A DNA stretch of 9,157 nt from Legionellales bacterium (GCA_020050955.1 JAGVJT010000094.1:1-9157), one strand, 5' to 3'; shown: positions 1 through 7,500, counted from the first letter of the stretch. The notes: generated by a model from the letters alone, not told the origin. Made by a program: numbers and translations.

Positions 1-153
1 AAAAACATGCGGTGTAAATAATCGAGCAATCGCCACTGTGTCATCCGTACTACCTGAGTCAAACACAATAATTTCATCGGCCCATTGAACAGATTCAAGG
101 CAGCGGCGAATGTTCAAGGCTTCATTTTTTGCAATCACAGTCACAGAGAGCAT
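1..153 (-). CDS. Glycosyltransferase family 2, N-terminal fragment (LPS core WaaE/KdtX-like)
   Basis: This is the first 51 codons of a gene that runs off the left edge of the window. The translation begins [18 protein letters not shown] and continues with [16 protein letters not shown]. That is the N-terminal nucleotide-sugar-binding half of a GT-A fold family 2 glycosyltransferase: a first beta strand, the xKNE motif, then the DSGSTD loop before the acceptor site. The WADEIIVxDSGSTDxT wording is typical of the WaaE/KdtX-like enzymes that add sugars to the lipopolysaccharide inner core at the cytoplasmic face of the membrane. The exact sugar and acceptor cannot be told from 51 residues, and the metal-binding DxD motif is outside the window. 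An in-frame TAA at 157-159, two codons upstream, fixes the start at 153 or later. No clear Shine-Dalgarno sequence precedes it. The family call is solid; the specific role is an inference. Confidence 0.85.
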   Translation of the reverse strand, partial: MLSVTVIAKNEALNIRRCLESVQWADEIIVFDSGSTDDTVAIARLFTPHVF

Positions 154-227
154 GGTTTAATCTGATAAAAAATATTACGTGATGGTAACGAAATCCATGA
201 AAAATTGTAAGTCCTGTGAATGATGCG

Positions 228-259
228 TCGAGACGAGGCTACGCTCCTCCTCATCTCAA
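228..259 (-). promoter_or_regulatory. Hairpin in the leader region upstream of the glycosyltransferase gene
   Basis: Positions 228-238 pair with 249-259 around a 10-base loop. Read as minus-strand RNA, the 11-base-pair stem is continuous with two G-U wobbles (234 with 253, 229 with 258). Read as plus-strand RNA the same positions give C-A mismatches, so the structure favours a minus-strand transcript. It sits after the clpA terminator and about 75 bases before the glycosyltransferase start. The 5' arm and loop, read on the minus strand, contain GAGGAGGAG, a strong SD-like run with no start codon at a usable distance. There is no U-tract after the stem, so it is not a typical intrinsic terminator. 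It could be a leader structure, part of a small RNA, or one copy of a dispersed palindromic repeat. Confidence 0.4.
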
Positions 260-330
260 GCGAATTACAACAACATAAATTTATGTTTTATTTTTAAGCT
301 TTAAATTCGCATTCTAGTCTTTTTACAACA

Positions 331-364
331 AAATAAAAAGGCTCTAAACAGAGCCTTTTTATTT
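331..364 (-). terminator. Intrinsic terminator of the clpS-clpA operon
   Basis: A perfect 15-base-pair inverted repeat spans 331-345 and 350-364 around the 4-base loop AAAC. Its core is GGCTCT/AGAGCC, flanked by A-rich and T-rich arms, so a U-tract follows the stem in either direction. It begins 15 bases beyond the clpA stop codon and fits a rho-independent terminator for clpA. The symmetric A/T arms would also let it work on the plus strand, but no plus-strand gene runs into it. Confidence 0.9.
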
Positions 365-379
365 ACATCAGTTTGTGAT

Positions 380-2644
380 TTAAAACACACCTTCTCGATA
401 ATCATGACTATCAAAGTGCAATTTGCCGTCTTTCATGCTTAATCTCACATACCCACCATTTGCTAATTTACCAAACAACAACTCATCAGCTAATGGTTTC
501 TTAATATTATCTTGTATCAATCGAGCCATCGGACGTGCACCCATTGCCCTATCGTACCCATGTTCGATGAGCCACTCACGTGCAGACTGGTCCACACTCA
601 ATGACACACCTTTGTTGCATAATTGCTCTTCCAACTCCATGATAAACTTATCAACAATCAAGCCAATCGTTTGAACATCTAATGCGGTAAAGTGGATAAT
701 TGCATCAAGACGGTTTCTAAACTCCGGGCTAAATTGTCGTTTCAAAGCGTCCGCACCATCGTGTGTGTTGTCTTGTGCAGAGAAACCAATGGAGTTTCGG
801 CTAATCTCTTGTGCACCAGCATTACTTGTCATCACAAGAATCACATGACGAAAATCAGCATGTCGACCGTTTGTATCTGTTAACGTGCCTTGGTCCATCA
901 CTTGCAGTAACAAGTTAAACACATCTGGATGAGCTTTTTCTATTTCATCGAGTAACAACACACAGTGTGGATGCTTATTAATCGCTTCTGTTAATAATCC
1001 ACCTTGGTCAAACCCAACGTACCCAGGAGGTGCACCAATTAAACGCGAGACGGTATGTTTTTCCATGTACTCCGACATATCAAAGCGTACCAACTCAATA
1101 CCTAACACATTCGCAAGTTGTCTTGTGACCTCGGTCTTACCAACCCCTGTTGGACCAGCGAACAAGAAACTACCGACAGGCTTAGTTGGCTCACGTAAAC
1201 CTGAACGCGCCAACTTAATCGCAGATGCTAATGCACTGATTGCCATGTCTTGACCGTAAACCAAAAGTTTTAAATCACGTTCAAGATCTCGCAACGTATC
1301 CTTTTCACTGGCCGAAATTTTCTTCACAGGGATACGAGCAATCTTAGCTACCACGTTTTCAATCTCAGTTACACTGACAATTTTTTTACGTTTATTCGCT
1401 GTTAATAGATTTTGATAAGCACCTGCTTCATCAACTACATCAATGGCCTTGTCTGGTAAGAAACGATCATTAATATGTTTTGCAGATAACTCAGCCGCAG
1501 CTCGCAACGATGGAATCGAGAACTTCACACCATGATGCTCTTCAAGACGTGCTTTCAAACCTTTTAAAATTTCAAATGTTTCATCCACAGAAGGTTCACG
1601 AATATCGATTTTTTGGAAGCGTCTGGCAAGTGCTCGATCTTTTTCAAAAATACCGCGATACTCTTGATACGTTGTCGAGCCAATGCATTTTAACTCACCA
1701 TTAGCAAGCAATGGCTTAATCAAGTTAGAAGCATCCATCACGCCACCAGAAGCCGCACCTGCTCCAATGATGGTATGGATTTCATCAATGAATAAAATGC
1801 CTCCTTCTTGTTCAGATAATTGTTTCAATACTGCTTTTAAACGCTTCTCAAAATCACCACGATATTTTGTGCCAGCTAGCAACGCACCTAAATCAAGCGC
1901 ATAAACCACGCAGTGCTGAATCACTTCAGGAACTTGATTATCAACGATTAATTTTGCGAGCCCTTCTGCAATGGCCGTCTTACCAACACCAGCTTCACCC
2001 ACCAGCAAAGGGTTGTTTTTGCGACGTCGACACAACACCTGAATCGTGCGTTGAATTTCCTCATCGCGACCAATAAGTGGGTCGATTTTTCCAAGCTTGG
2101 CACGCTTATTCAAGTTCAAACAGTAACTTTCTAAGGGAGATTCATGTCCTTCCATACCGACCATGTCTTCTTCCATAGAAGGATGCATACGTTCTGGAAC
2201 ATTATTTTGATATTTAGAAACACCGTGAGAAATATAATTAATCACATCTAATCGTGTGATATTTTCGCGACGCAAGAAATACACAGCCTGACTTTCTTGT
2301 TCACTAAAAATTGCCGCTAAGACGTTTGCACCGCTAACTTCTGTTTTTCCTGCTGATTGCACATGAAAAACTGCTCGTTGCAACACACGTTGAAATCCAA
2401 GCGTTGGTTGAGTTTCACGTTCAAACTCACCATCAGGAATTTTGGGTGTTGTTTCTTCAATAAATTCGATTAAATCGCGTCGGAGAGTATCAATGCTCGC
2501 CTCACATGCTTGAAGAACATTTCCTGCCGCTGGATTATCCAGAAGAGACAACAACAAATGCTCCACTGTCATAAACTCATGACGTTTTTCCTTTGCCTCT
2601 TTAAATGCGAGGTTTAAGGTAAATTCAAGCTCTTTATTTAGCAT
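380..2644 (-). CDS. clpA: ATP-dependent Clp protease ATP-binding subunit ClpA
   Basis: ClpA is the hexameric AAA+ unfoldase that feeds proteins into the ClpP chamber in the cytoplasm, with ClpS as adaptor for N-degron substrates. The 754-residue product is close to the E. coli length of about 758. The N-terminal Clp repeat domain covers about 1-140, followed by an acidic linker. The first AAA+ module has Walker A GEAGVGKT (216-223), pore loop GTKYRGDFE (258-266, Tyr261), Walker B ILFIDE (283-288) and the arginine finger pair at 340-341. The second module has Walker A GPTGVGKT (497-504), pore loop GYVG (541-544), Walker B VLLLDE (562-567), the ClpP-docking loop with IGF at 619-621, and sensor 2 GARP (702-705). 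The IGF loop identifies a ClpP partner and excludes ClpB. There is no ClpB-type middle coiled coil. The ATG has AGGGAG at 2653-2658, 8 bases upstream. It lies 32 bases after clpS and is followed by a strong terminator. Nothing is missing or unusual. Confidence 0.98.
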   Translation of the reverse strand: MLNKELEFTLNLAFKEAKEKRHEFMTVEHLLLSLLDNPAAGNVLQACEASIDTLRRDLIEFIEETTPKIPDGEFERETQPTLGFQRVLQRAVFHVQSAGKTEVSGANVLAAIFSEQESQAVYFLRRENITRLDVINYISHGVSKYQNNVPERMHPSMEEDMVGMEGHESPLESYCLNLNKRAKLGKIDPLIGRDEEIQRTIQVLCRRRKNNPLLVGEAGVGKTAIAEGLAKLIVDNQVPEVIQHCVVYALDLGALLAGTKYRGDFEKRLKAVLKQLSEQEGGILFIDEIHTIIGAGAASGGVMDASNLIKPLLANGELKCIGSTTYQEYRGIFEKDRALARRFQKIDIREPSVDETFEILKGLKARLEEHHGVKFSIPSLRAAAELSAKHINDRFLPDKAIDVVDEAGAYQNLLTANKRKKIVSVTEIENVVAKIARIPVKKISASEKDTLRDLERDLKLLVYGQDMAISALASAIKLARSGLREPTKPVGSFLFAGPTGVGKTEVTRQLANVLGIELVRFDMSEYMEKHTVSRLIGAPPGYVGFDQGGLLTEAINKHPHCVLLLDEIEKAHPDVFNLLLQVMDQGTLTDTNGRHADFRHVILVMTSNAGAQEISRNSIGFSAQDNTHDGADALKRQFSPEFRNRLDAIIHFTALDVQTIGLIVDKFIMELEEQLCNKGVSLSVDQSAREWLIEHGYDRAMGARPMARLIQDNIKKPLADELLFGKLANGGYVRLSMKDGKLHFDSHDYREGVF

Positions 2645-2676
2645 GATCGTTGCTCCCTATCGGCCTTGAGTATGTT

Positions 2677-3000
2677 TTACTCTTGTTCCATACAGCATAA
2701 CAAAGGATGTTGATGTTGTTTTGCATAATCGTTCACCAACAAAACTTTGGTTTCCGCAACATCACGTGTAAAAACACCACATATAGCATGCCCCTCTACA
2801 TGAACACGGAGCATGATCTGTGTTGCAAGTTCCTCCGATAAATAAAAGAACTTTTTCAACACGTCTACAACAAACTCCATCGGGGTGTAATCATCATTAA
2901 GTAACAGTACTTTGTACTTTTTAGGCTCCTGAACTTGTGGTTTTTCCTCTAACTCAACCACATCCCACGCATCAGGTAAGCTCTCTAAAAATTTACTCAT
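2677..3000 (-). CDS. clpS: ATP-dependent Clp protease adaptor ClpS
   Basis: ClpS binds proteins with destabilising N-terminal residues and hands them to the ClpA N-domain for degradation by ClpAP. The 107-residue product has the family core: NDDYTPMEF at 35-43, which lines the N-degron pocket, then His67 in the [10 protein letters not shown] stretch, and the C-terminal block [10 protein letters not shown] that contacts ClpA. The first 25 residues are the variable, flexible N-terminal tail that the family needs for delivery. A longer frame starts with GTG at 3009. The ATG at 3000 is preferred because AAGGG at 3011-3015 lies 10 bases before it, but only one base before the GTG. It is followed 32 bases later by clpA in the same direction, the classic clpSA operon. 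The cold-shock gene cspD, often next to clpS in gammaproteobacteria, is not present. Confidence 0.96.
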   Translation of the reverse strand: MSKFLESLPDAWDVVELEEKPQVQEPKKYKVLLLNDDYTPMEFVVDVLKKFFYLSEELATQIMLRVHVEGHAICGVFTRDVAETKVLLVNDYAKQHQHPLLCCMEQE

Positions 3001-3010
3001 AAACAACACA

Positions 3011-3015
3011 CCCTT
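3011..3015 (-). promoter_or_regulatory. Shine-Dalgarno sequence deciding the clpS start
   Basis: AAGGG (followed by TG) on the minus strand sits 10 bases upstream of the ATG at 3000. It is only one base from the GTG at 3009, which is too close for initiation. It therefore supports the 107-residue form of ClpS. Confidence 0.6.
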
Positions 3016-3054
3016 ACTTAATTTTATAGACTGATATTATCAATTTGGCCAGTA

Positions 3055-3122
3055 AAAAATAGAATTTCCTTTCATTATGCATAAACGTATAAAAATAGAA
3101 TAACAATCCTTTCAAGTTATGC
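3055..3122. repeat. Imperfect direct duplication upstream of clpS
   Basis: Two units, 3055-3080 and 3091-3122, share three blocks in the same order: AAAAATAGAAT, CCTTTCA and TTATGC, 24 bases in all. They differ by the spacers between blocks (TT and none in the first unit; AACAAT and AG in the second). Ten bases separate the units. They lie in the non-coding gap between the icd terminator and clpS and overlap a promoter candidate. This could be an old tandem duplication or a pair of binding sites. Confidence 0.6.
3086..3115 (-). promoter_or_regulatory. Candidate sigma-70 promoter for clpS-clpA
   Basis: On the minus strand, a -35 TTGAAA (3110-3115) and a -10 TATACG (3086-3091) are separated by 18 bases. 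They match consensus at 5 of 6 and 4 of 6 positions and would give a leader of about 80 bases. Nearer alternatives exist in this AT-rich stretch: TGGCCA (3046-3051) with TATAAA (3023-3028) at 17 bases, and a lone GATAAT at 3036-3041. A promoter somewhere in 3016-3122 is likely because a hairpin separates icd from clpS. Which one is used cannot be told. Confidence 0.35.
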
Positions 3123-3144
3123 GCACTTCGATATGAATCACAAC

Positions 3145-3172
3145 AAGCGTTCGGCGTTAAAACCGAACGCTT
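3145..3172 (-). terminator. Hairpin terminator after icd
   Basis: AAGCGTTCGG at 3145-3154 and CCGAACGCTT at 3163-3172 form a perfect 10-base-pair stem with an 8-base loop, 15 bases beyond the icd stop codon. The sequence after the stem on the minus strand, TTGTTGTGATT, is only moderately U-rich. Termination may be partial, allowing some read-through from icd into clpS. Confidence 0.6.
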
Positions 3173-3187
3173 TAACGATAAGATCAC

Positions 3188-4444
3188 TTAAGCCATGTGT
3201 TGAATCATCGCATCGCCAAATCCTGAAGAACTTACGCATGTTGCACCAGGCATGGCTCGTTCAAAATCATACGTTACTGTTTTGGCTTCAATGGCACCTT
3301 CCATGCCCTGAATCAAATAATCAGCTGCCTCTACCCACCCTAAGTGTCGCAGCATCATTTCAGCCGATAAAATCAATGAACCAGGATTTACTTTATTTTG
3401 ACCAGCATACTTCGGTGCAGTTCCGTGGGTTGCTTCAAACACAGCGACGCTGTCACTTAAGTTCGCACCAGGTGCAATACCAATACCACCCACTTGTGCA
3501 GCAAGTGCATCTGATAAGTAATCACCGTTTAAGTTTAATGTTGCAACAACATCATACTCTTCTGGACGCAATAAGATTTGCTGCAGAAACGCATCAGCAA
3601 TCACATCTTTAACAATGATGCTTTTGCCTGTTTTAGGGTTTTTAAATGACATCCAAGGGCCGCCTTCATAAAGAGTCGCACCAAACACATCGCGCGCAAC
3701 CTCATACCCCCAATCTTTGAAAGCACCTTCTGTAAACTTCATAATATTGCCTTTATGAACCAATGTCACAGAATCACGATCATTATCAATCGCATATTGC
3801 ATCGCCGCTTTCACAAGACGTGTCGTACCTTCTTTTGATACTGGCTTGATACCAATACCACAATGCTCAGGAAAGCGAATTTTTTTCACATTCATGGTTT
3901 TTTGTAAAAACTCAATGACCTGTTTCGCTTCGACTGAATCAGCTTTCCACTCAATGCCTGCATAAATATCTTCTGAATTTTCACGGAAAATCACCATGTT
4001 TGTTTTCCATGGCTCTTTAACAGGACTTGGCACGCCCGTAAAATAACGCACGGGGCGTAAACATGTATATAAATCAAGATCTTGTCGAATGGCGACATTT
4101 AATGAACGAATACCACCACCAACAGGCGTTGTTAAGGGGCCTTTAATCGAAACAACGTATTGCTTCATCGCATCCAATGTTTCTTTCGGTAACCACTCAT
4201 TCTCACCATACTCTTTGGTTGCTTTTTCACCGGCATAAATTTCCATCCATGCAATGCGTCGCTTTGTGCCGTAAGCTTTTTTCACTGCAGCATTCACAAC
4301 GTTTAACATCACAGGAGTCACATCAACACCGATACCATCGCCTTCAACAAAGGGAATAATTGGACAATCAGGGACATTTAACGACCCATCTTGATTCAAC
4401 GTAATAGCTTGACCATCAGCAGGAACTTTAATTTTATTAACCAT
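3188..4444 (-). CDS. icd: NADP-dependent isocitrate dehydrogenase
   Basis: Icd oxidatively decarboxylates isocitrate to 2-oxoglutarate with NADP+ in the TCA cycle; it works as a cytoplasmic homodimer. The 418-residue product follows the E. coli enzyme (416 residues) along its whole length, offset by one residue. Visible active-site residues include Ser114 and Asn116 in GGGIRSLNV, Arg120, Arg130, Arg154, Tyr161, Lys231, and the metal-binding aspartates Asp284, Asp308 and Asp312. NADP specificity is shown by His340 in HGTAPKYAG, Lys345, Tyr346 and Arg396, the residues that hold the 2'-phosphate in the E. coli enzyme. Ser114 matches the serine phosphorylated by the AceK kinase, but whether aceK exists here is not visible. 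The start ATG has GGAG at 4454-4457, 9 bases upstream. The gene has its own promoter candidate and 3' hairpin, so it looks monocistronic. Confidence 0.98.
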   Translation of the reverse strand: MVNKIKVPADGQAITLNQDGSLNVPDCPIIPFVEGDGIGVDVTPVMLNVVNAAVKKAYGTKRRIAWMEIYAGEKATKEYGENEWLPKETLDAMKQYVVSIKGPLTTPVGGGIRSLNVAIRQDLDLYTCLRPVRYFTGVPSPVKEPWKTNMVIFRENSEDIYAGIEWKADSVEAKQVIEFLQKTMNVKKIRFPEHCGIGIKPVSKEGTTRLVKAAMQYAIDNDRDSVTLVHKGNIMKFTEGAFKDWGYEVARDVFGATLYEGGPWMSFKNPKTGKSIIVKDVIADAFLQQILLRPEEYDVVATLNLNGDYLSDALAAQVGGIGIAPGANLSDSVAVFEATHGTAPKYAGQNKVNPGSLILSAEMMLRHLGWVEAADYLIQGMEGAIEAKTVTYDFERAMPGATCVSSSGFGDAMIQHMA

Positions 4445-4479
4445 CGTGCGTTACTCCACCATCAAATAAAATGACTGTT

Positions 4480-4509
4480 ATCATAGCATGCAGCCTGAAT
4501 GATTCCCAA
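4480..4509 (-). promoter_or_regulatory. Sigma-70-like promoter of icd with extended -10
   Basis: On the minus strand, -35 TTGGGA (4504-4509) and -10 TATGAT (4480-4485) are separated by 18 bases. The -10 matches consensus at 5 of 6 positions and is preceded by TGC, giving an extended -10 element that can compensate for the 4-of-6 -35. The predicted RNA start is about 30 bases before the icd ATG, with the ribosome binding site inside that short leader. A repeat cluster lies directly upstream at 4517-4582. Confidence 0.6.
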
Positions 4510-4516
4510 GATTTAT

Positions 4517-4582
4517 AGCGTACTACCACGTTAAGGATTTAAATAAAGAGAATACAAGTACGCTGGTAAGGAGATTTAAATC
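4517..4582. repeat. Inverted and direct repeat cluster upstream of the icd promoter
   Basis: AGCGTACT (4517-4524) and its reverse complement AGTACGCT (4557-4564) are perfect 8-base arms 32 bases apart. Each is followed, on the plus strand, by a similar sequence: TAAGGATTTAAAT at 4532-4544 and TAAGGAGATTTAAAT at 4567-4581, the second with two extra bases. The second ends in the perfect 10-base palindrome GATTTAAATC (4573-4582). The cluster starts 8 bases upstream of the icd -35 element, where an activator or repressor would bind. It matches no regulator site that I recognise. Confidence 0.45.
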
Positions 4583-4591
4583 AATCAACGA

Positions 4592-4640
4592 GCTGCCACA
4601 TCACTTTCCATGCAGAAATCCTTCGCTAGGTTCAGGATGA
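4592..4640. repeat. Degenerate REP-like palindromic element
   Basis: The minus strand contains GTCATCCTGAACCTAGCGAA followed by GGAT. This resembles the common dispersed element that reads GTCATCCTGAgcgtagcGAAGGAT in many bacterial chromosomes. The outer arms ATCCT (4618-4622) and AGGAT (4634-4638) pair, while the central arm is decayed. It lies 28 bases beyond the coaE stop codon, a typical REP position at the end of a transcription unit. Resemblance is from memory; copy number in this genome is unknown. Confidence 0.5.
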
Positions 4641-4665
4641 CGTACCTTGGGGGTTACACAAAAAC

Positions 4666-5265
4666 TCAACATTGAGATGCAGATAGATACTTTTGATGCA
4701 TCACCAAAAGTGCTTGTTCAAACACAATGTACGAGCCATTATTCTGAATACAATCATCAGCTAAGGCTTTTTGAAGCGCATGGTAAGGTTGTGCCGCAAG
4801 GCACGCTCTTGCTACATCAGATGTACAGTTATCACGCGCCATTAAACGCTTAATTTGCTCCTGCTCAGTCGCCTCAATTAAAAGCACGCGACTTAAATAA
4901 GGGTAATGAGTGCGCTCAATCAACAAAGGAATTTCAATCACACAATACGGACTTTTGGCATGCGAAATGGCTTGTTTAATTTCATCACGAATACGTGGAT
5001 GTAAACACGACTCTAACCACTGGCGCGCCACTTGATCACGCATAATAATGTCGCGTAATTGACGACGATTTAGCTCACCATTCCCATGAAATATCGCATG
5101 ACCAAAATATTCTCGAATATCATCTAACGCAGCTTGCCCTGGTTTTGTTAAATCTTTTGCAATTTTATCCGCACTAATAGTCGCAATACCCTGAGATGCG
5201 AAATAAGCCGTTGCTGTTGATTTACCGCTCGCAATTGTTCCTGTTAAACCAACGCAATACACCAT
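4666..5265 (-). CDS. coaE: Dephospho-CoA kinase
   Basis: CoaE phosphorylates the 3'-hydroxyl of dephospho-CoA with ATP, the last step of coenzyme A synthesis in the cytoplasm. The 199-residue product is family-sized. It begins MVYCVGLTG and carries the P-loop GTIASGKST at 9-17, then SADKIAKDL (31-39) at the substrate site, a HPRIRDEI segment, PLLIER after a hydrophobic strand, the lid ARDNCTSDVAR, and ADDCIQNNGS near the C-terminus, which matches the family ADDVIDNNG block. The usual DAD at the substrate site reads SAD, so the first aspartate is serine. A longer frame starts at the ATG at 5277 (203 residues), but that codon has no Shine-Dalgarno sequence, while GGGAG at 5271-5275 serves the ATG at 5265. 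It starts 18 bases after the SNF2 gene and is probably translated from the same mRNA. No convincing U-tailed terminator follows it. Confidence 0.95.
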   Translation of the reverse strand: MVYCVGLTGTIASGKSTATAYFASQGIATISADKIAKDLTKPGQAALDDIREYFGHAIFHGNGELNRRQLRDIIMRDQVARQWLESCLHPRIRDEIKQAISHAKSPYCVIEIPLLIERTHYPYLSRVLLIEATEQEQIKRLMARDNCTSDVARACLAAQPYHALQKALADDCIQNNGSYIVFEQALLVMHQKYLSASQC

Positions 5266-5270
5266 GATGG

Positions 5271-5275
5271 CTCCC
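5271..5275 (-). promoter_or_regulatory. Shine-Dalgarno sequence deciding the coaE start
   Basis: GGGAG on the minus strand lies 5 bases before the ATG at 5265. It overlaps the alternative ATG at 5277-5275, so it cannot serve that codon. The bases upstream of 5277 hold no purine-rich SD match. Confidence 0.6.
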
Positions 5276-5283
5276 ATGCTGAT

Positions 5284-7500
5284 TTATTCTAACGGTGAGA
5301 AAAATAAATTAATATCATCCTCTGTAAAATTTAGCGGATTTTTCACAGCATCGCTTGATAAAAGACTTTGAAACAATTGTCTTTTTTTAGTTTGCATCGT
5401 AAGCATTGCTTCTTCAACCGTGCCCTTTGTAATTAAACGATACACGAAAACTGGTCGTTGTTGCCCAATACGATGACTTCTATCGGTTGCTTGATCTTCC
5501 ACCGCAGGATTCCACCAAGGATCATAGTGAATCACCGTATCAGCCTGCGTGAGGTTAAGCCCTATGCCGCCTGCTTTTAAACTGATTAAAAAAATCGGCG
5601 CTTGTCCCTCTTGAAATGCACTGACAACCGCTTGCCTATCACGCGTTTGCCCCGTCAATTTTAGGTAAGGATAACGGCGCGCCACTAGTTTTTCTTCGAT
5701 GAGTTTAAGCATAGAAGTAAATTGTGAAAACACCAGTACCGAACGACCTTCTTGCATTAAATTGTCTAAAAGCTCCATGCATGCGTCTAATTTTGCGGAG
5801 CAATGATGGGCCATGGAAGCTTCGGGCAATGAAAGCAAACGCGGATCACAACAAATTTGACGAAGTTTTAGTAAAGCGTCCAAAAGAATAAAATGACTTT
5901 TTCCTAATCCCTGCTTTGCAATTGCTTGACGCACTTCTTGTTCAGTTGTCATGCGAATAGCTTCGTATAAATCTCGTTGTGCATCTACAAGGTGAATCAT
6001 ATTGGTCATTTCTGTCTTCGGTGGTAGCTCTCGTGCTACCTCATTTTTTGTTCGGCGCAACAAAAATGGTTGAATTCGACGACTTAAAATCTCTCGACGC
6101 TCATCGTCTTGATGTTTTTCAATCGGATTTCGGAAAAATTTTCGAAATTGTGTGCGATCACCAAGAAGACCAGGCATTAAAAAATGAAATAACGACCACA
6201 ATTCACCTAAATGATTTTCCAACGGTGTACCTGTTAAACAAAGCCGATGCGTTGCTTTAAATTGCTGAATCACTTGACGTGTTTTTGTGCGCGTATTTTT
6301 AATAAAATGCGCTTCATCTAAGATTAAATAATAAAAATTATAAGCTACAAATCGGCGTTTATCGCGTTGCACAAGACCATAAGTCGAAATGACTAAATCA
6401 TAATCATCAAAATTATCTTTGTGGCGATCATTACCATGATAAACCAACACACGAAGCTCAGGCGTAAAGCGTTTACTTTCTTGTAACCAATTTCCAATCA
6501 CACTTGTCGGTGCGATAATAAGACTTGCTCGATTTAGACGATTTGCTTCTTTTTCACTTTGTAACAAGGCCAATGTTTGAATCGTTTTACCTAACCCCAT
6601 GTCGTCAGCAAGCACGCCCCCAAAGCGGCTCATACGCAATCGATGAAGCCAACTAAATCCTTCATATTGATAATCACGTAATGTCGCTTGTAAACGTAAT
6701 GGTGGTGCACAATTAGGTTGATGTGTTGACGATAACAGTAATGTTAGCATCCGCCGTAATTCATCTGTCCCCTGCCAACGAGCAGCAGTTGTTGCCATAG
6801 CCTCTTCGGCTTCTTGCATAAAAAGCAGTTGATAACGAGAAAGCCGTAGTTCTTCGTCTGCTTGATTACTACTACGAATACCATATTGTAACAACAGACG
6901 AATCAGCGGTTTTAATCGCTCAAAAGGTAACTCAAGAAAACGTCCCTCTCCAAGCGGCAATTTAATTAAGTAATCATCCGCTAAATGTTCAAGCGACGAT
7001 AAATCAAAGCGCTCCATGAAAGAAATGACCCATGGCACAATACTAATTTGCTTGTTATCAATAATAATGCCAAGCGCGTAAGAGAAAAAATCGGTTGAAT
7101 CACGCGTAATATGACTTTCAGAATACCAAGTCACCGCTTCAGATGAAATGAGTTTTTCAGGAAAGTATGTCGCCTGTGTCGGCTGTTTTGTATAAAATTT
7201 ATCTTGAAAAGCAGGTAATACATCAAGTTTTTCTTTCGCTTCCAATGCAAGCAAACACGCCACTGCATGCAAGCAGTTATGCTTTTTAGCGCAACCACAT
7301 ACAGCAGGACGCGTCGGCCATGCTTTAAAATCTAAATAAATATCATGGATTTGATTAGCATCACCCATGACTCGTGCTTTCAACAAACCATCGCTTAGGC
7401 GAATAGTTAAAACGCTGCCTTGTTTATAGCAGCGTTGACCTTCTTCAAGCATGTTTTTTGGAAAAACATCTATCATCTGCAACAAAGCGCGCTTTAGCAT
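5284..7500 (-). CDS. SWIM zinc-finger SNF2-family DEAD/DEAH helicase
   Basis: This is a superfamily 2 ATPase of the SNF2 group, the double-stranded DNA translocases. The 738-residue product begins with a SWIM-type zinc finger, CGCAKKHNCLH, with ligands Cys68, Cys70, Cys76 and His78. A region of about 190 residues without recognised motifs follows. The helicase core starts near 270: RDYQYEGFSWL (275-285), Walker A DMGLGKT (300-306), STYG (372-375), DEAH (395-398), TGTPLEN (423-429), a second RecA lobe with VLVFSQFTSM (588-597), SLKAGGIGLNL (640-650), DPWWNPAVEDQATDR (660-674) and the arginine motif SHRIGQ (675-680). All ATPase motifs are intact. Bacterial SWIM-SNF2 proteins that I recall are often over 1000 residues, so this one is compact, mainly between the SWIM finger and the core. 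The cellular role of these proteins is poorly known; transcription recycling or DNA repair are guesses. The ATG at 7500 has AAGGTG 11 bases upstream. It sits 44 bases after htpG and 18 before coaE. Confidence 0.93.
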   Translation of the reverse strand: MLKRALLQMIDVFPKNMLEEGQRCYKQGSVLTIRLSDGLLKARVMGDANQIHDIYLDFKAWPTRPAVCGCAKKHNCLHAVACLLALEAKEKLDVLPAFQDKFYTKQPTQATYFPEKLISSEAVTWYSESHITRDSTDFFSYALGIIIDNKQISIVPWVISFMERFDLSSLEHLADDYLIKLPLGEGRFLELPFERLKPLIRLLLQYGIRSSNQADEELRLSRYQLLFMQEAEEAMATTAARWQGTDELRRMLTLLLSSTHQPNCAPPLRLQATLRDYQYEGFSWLHRLRMSRFGGVLADDMGLGKTIQTLALLQSEKEANRLNRASLIIAPTSVIGNWLQESKRFTPELRVLVYHGNDRHKDNFDDYDLVISTYGLVQRDKRRFVAYNFYYLILDEAHFIKNTRTKTRQVIQQFKATHRLCLTGTPLENHLGELWSLFHFLMPGLLGDRTQFRKFFRNPIEKHQDDERREILSRRIQPFLLRRTKNEVARELPPKTEMTNMIHLVDAQRDLYEAIRMTTEQEVRQAIAKQGLGKSHFILLDALLKLRQICCDPRLLSLPEASMAHHCSAKLDACMELLDNLMQEGRSVLVFSQFTSMLKLIEEKLVARRYPYLKLTGQTRDRQAVVSAFQEGQAPIFLISLKAGGIGLNLTQADTVIHYDPWWNPAVEDQATDRSHRIGQQRPVFVYRLITKGTVEEAMLTMQTKKRQLFQSLLSSDAVKNPLNFTEDDINLFFSPLE

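Noticed and set aside
423..2076. Several plus-strand open frames of 60-83 codons opposite clpA
   Set aside because: They are antisense to a fully conserved ClpA, have no ribosome binding sites in context, and show no recognisable domains.
3001..3009. GTG at 3009 as the clpS start
   Set aside because: The only SD-like sequence (3011-3015) is one base away from it, and the ATG three codons later has correct spacing.
3075..3084. Perfect palindrome TTATGCATAA upstream of clpS
   Set aside because: A 10-base palindrome of mostly A and T is expected by chance in AT-rich gaps, and half of it belongs to the duplicated block already reported.
3133..3612. Open frame of 159 codons on the plus strand
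   Set aside because: It lies mostly opposite the 3' end of icd, starts across the icd terminator hairpin, and its translation is low-complexity (rich in H, Q, L and S) with no family resemblance. It is the antisense shadow of a conserved gene.
4647..4853. Plus-strand open frame of 68 codons opposite the end of coaE
   Set aside because: Most of it is the complement of conserved coaE codons, and no promoter or SD was seen.
5979..6260. Plus-strand open frame of 93 codons opposite the SNF2 gene
   Set aside because: It is antisense to the conserved helicase core; the translation matches nothing and the codon pattern follows the helicase frame.
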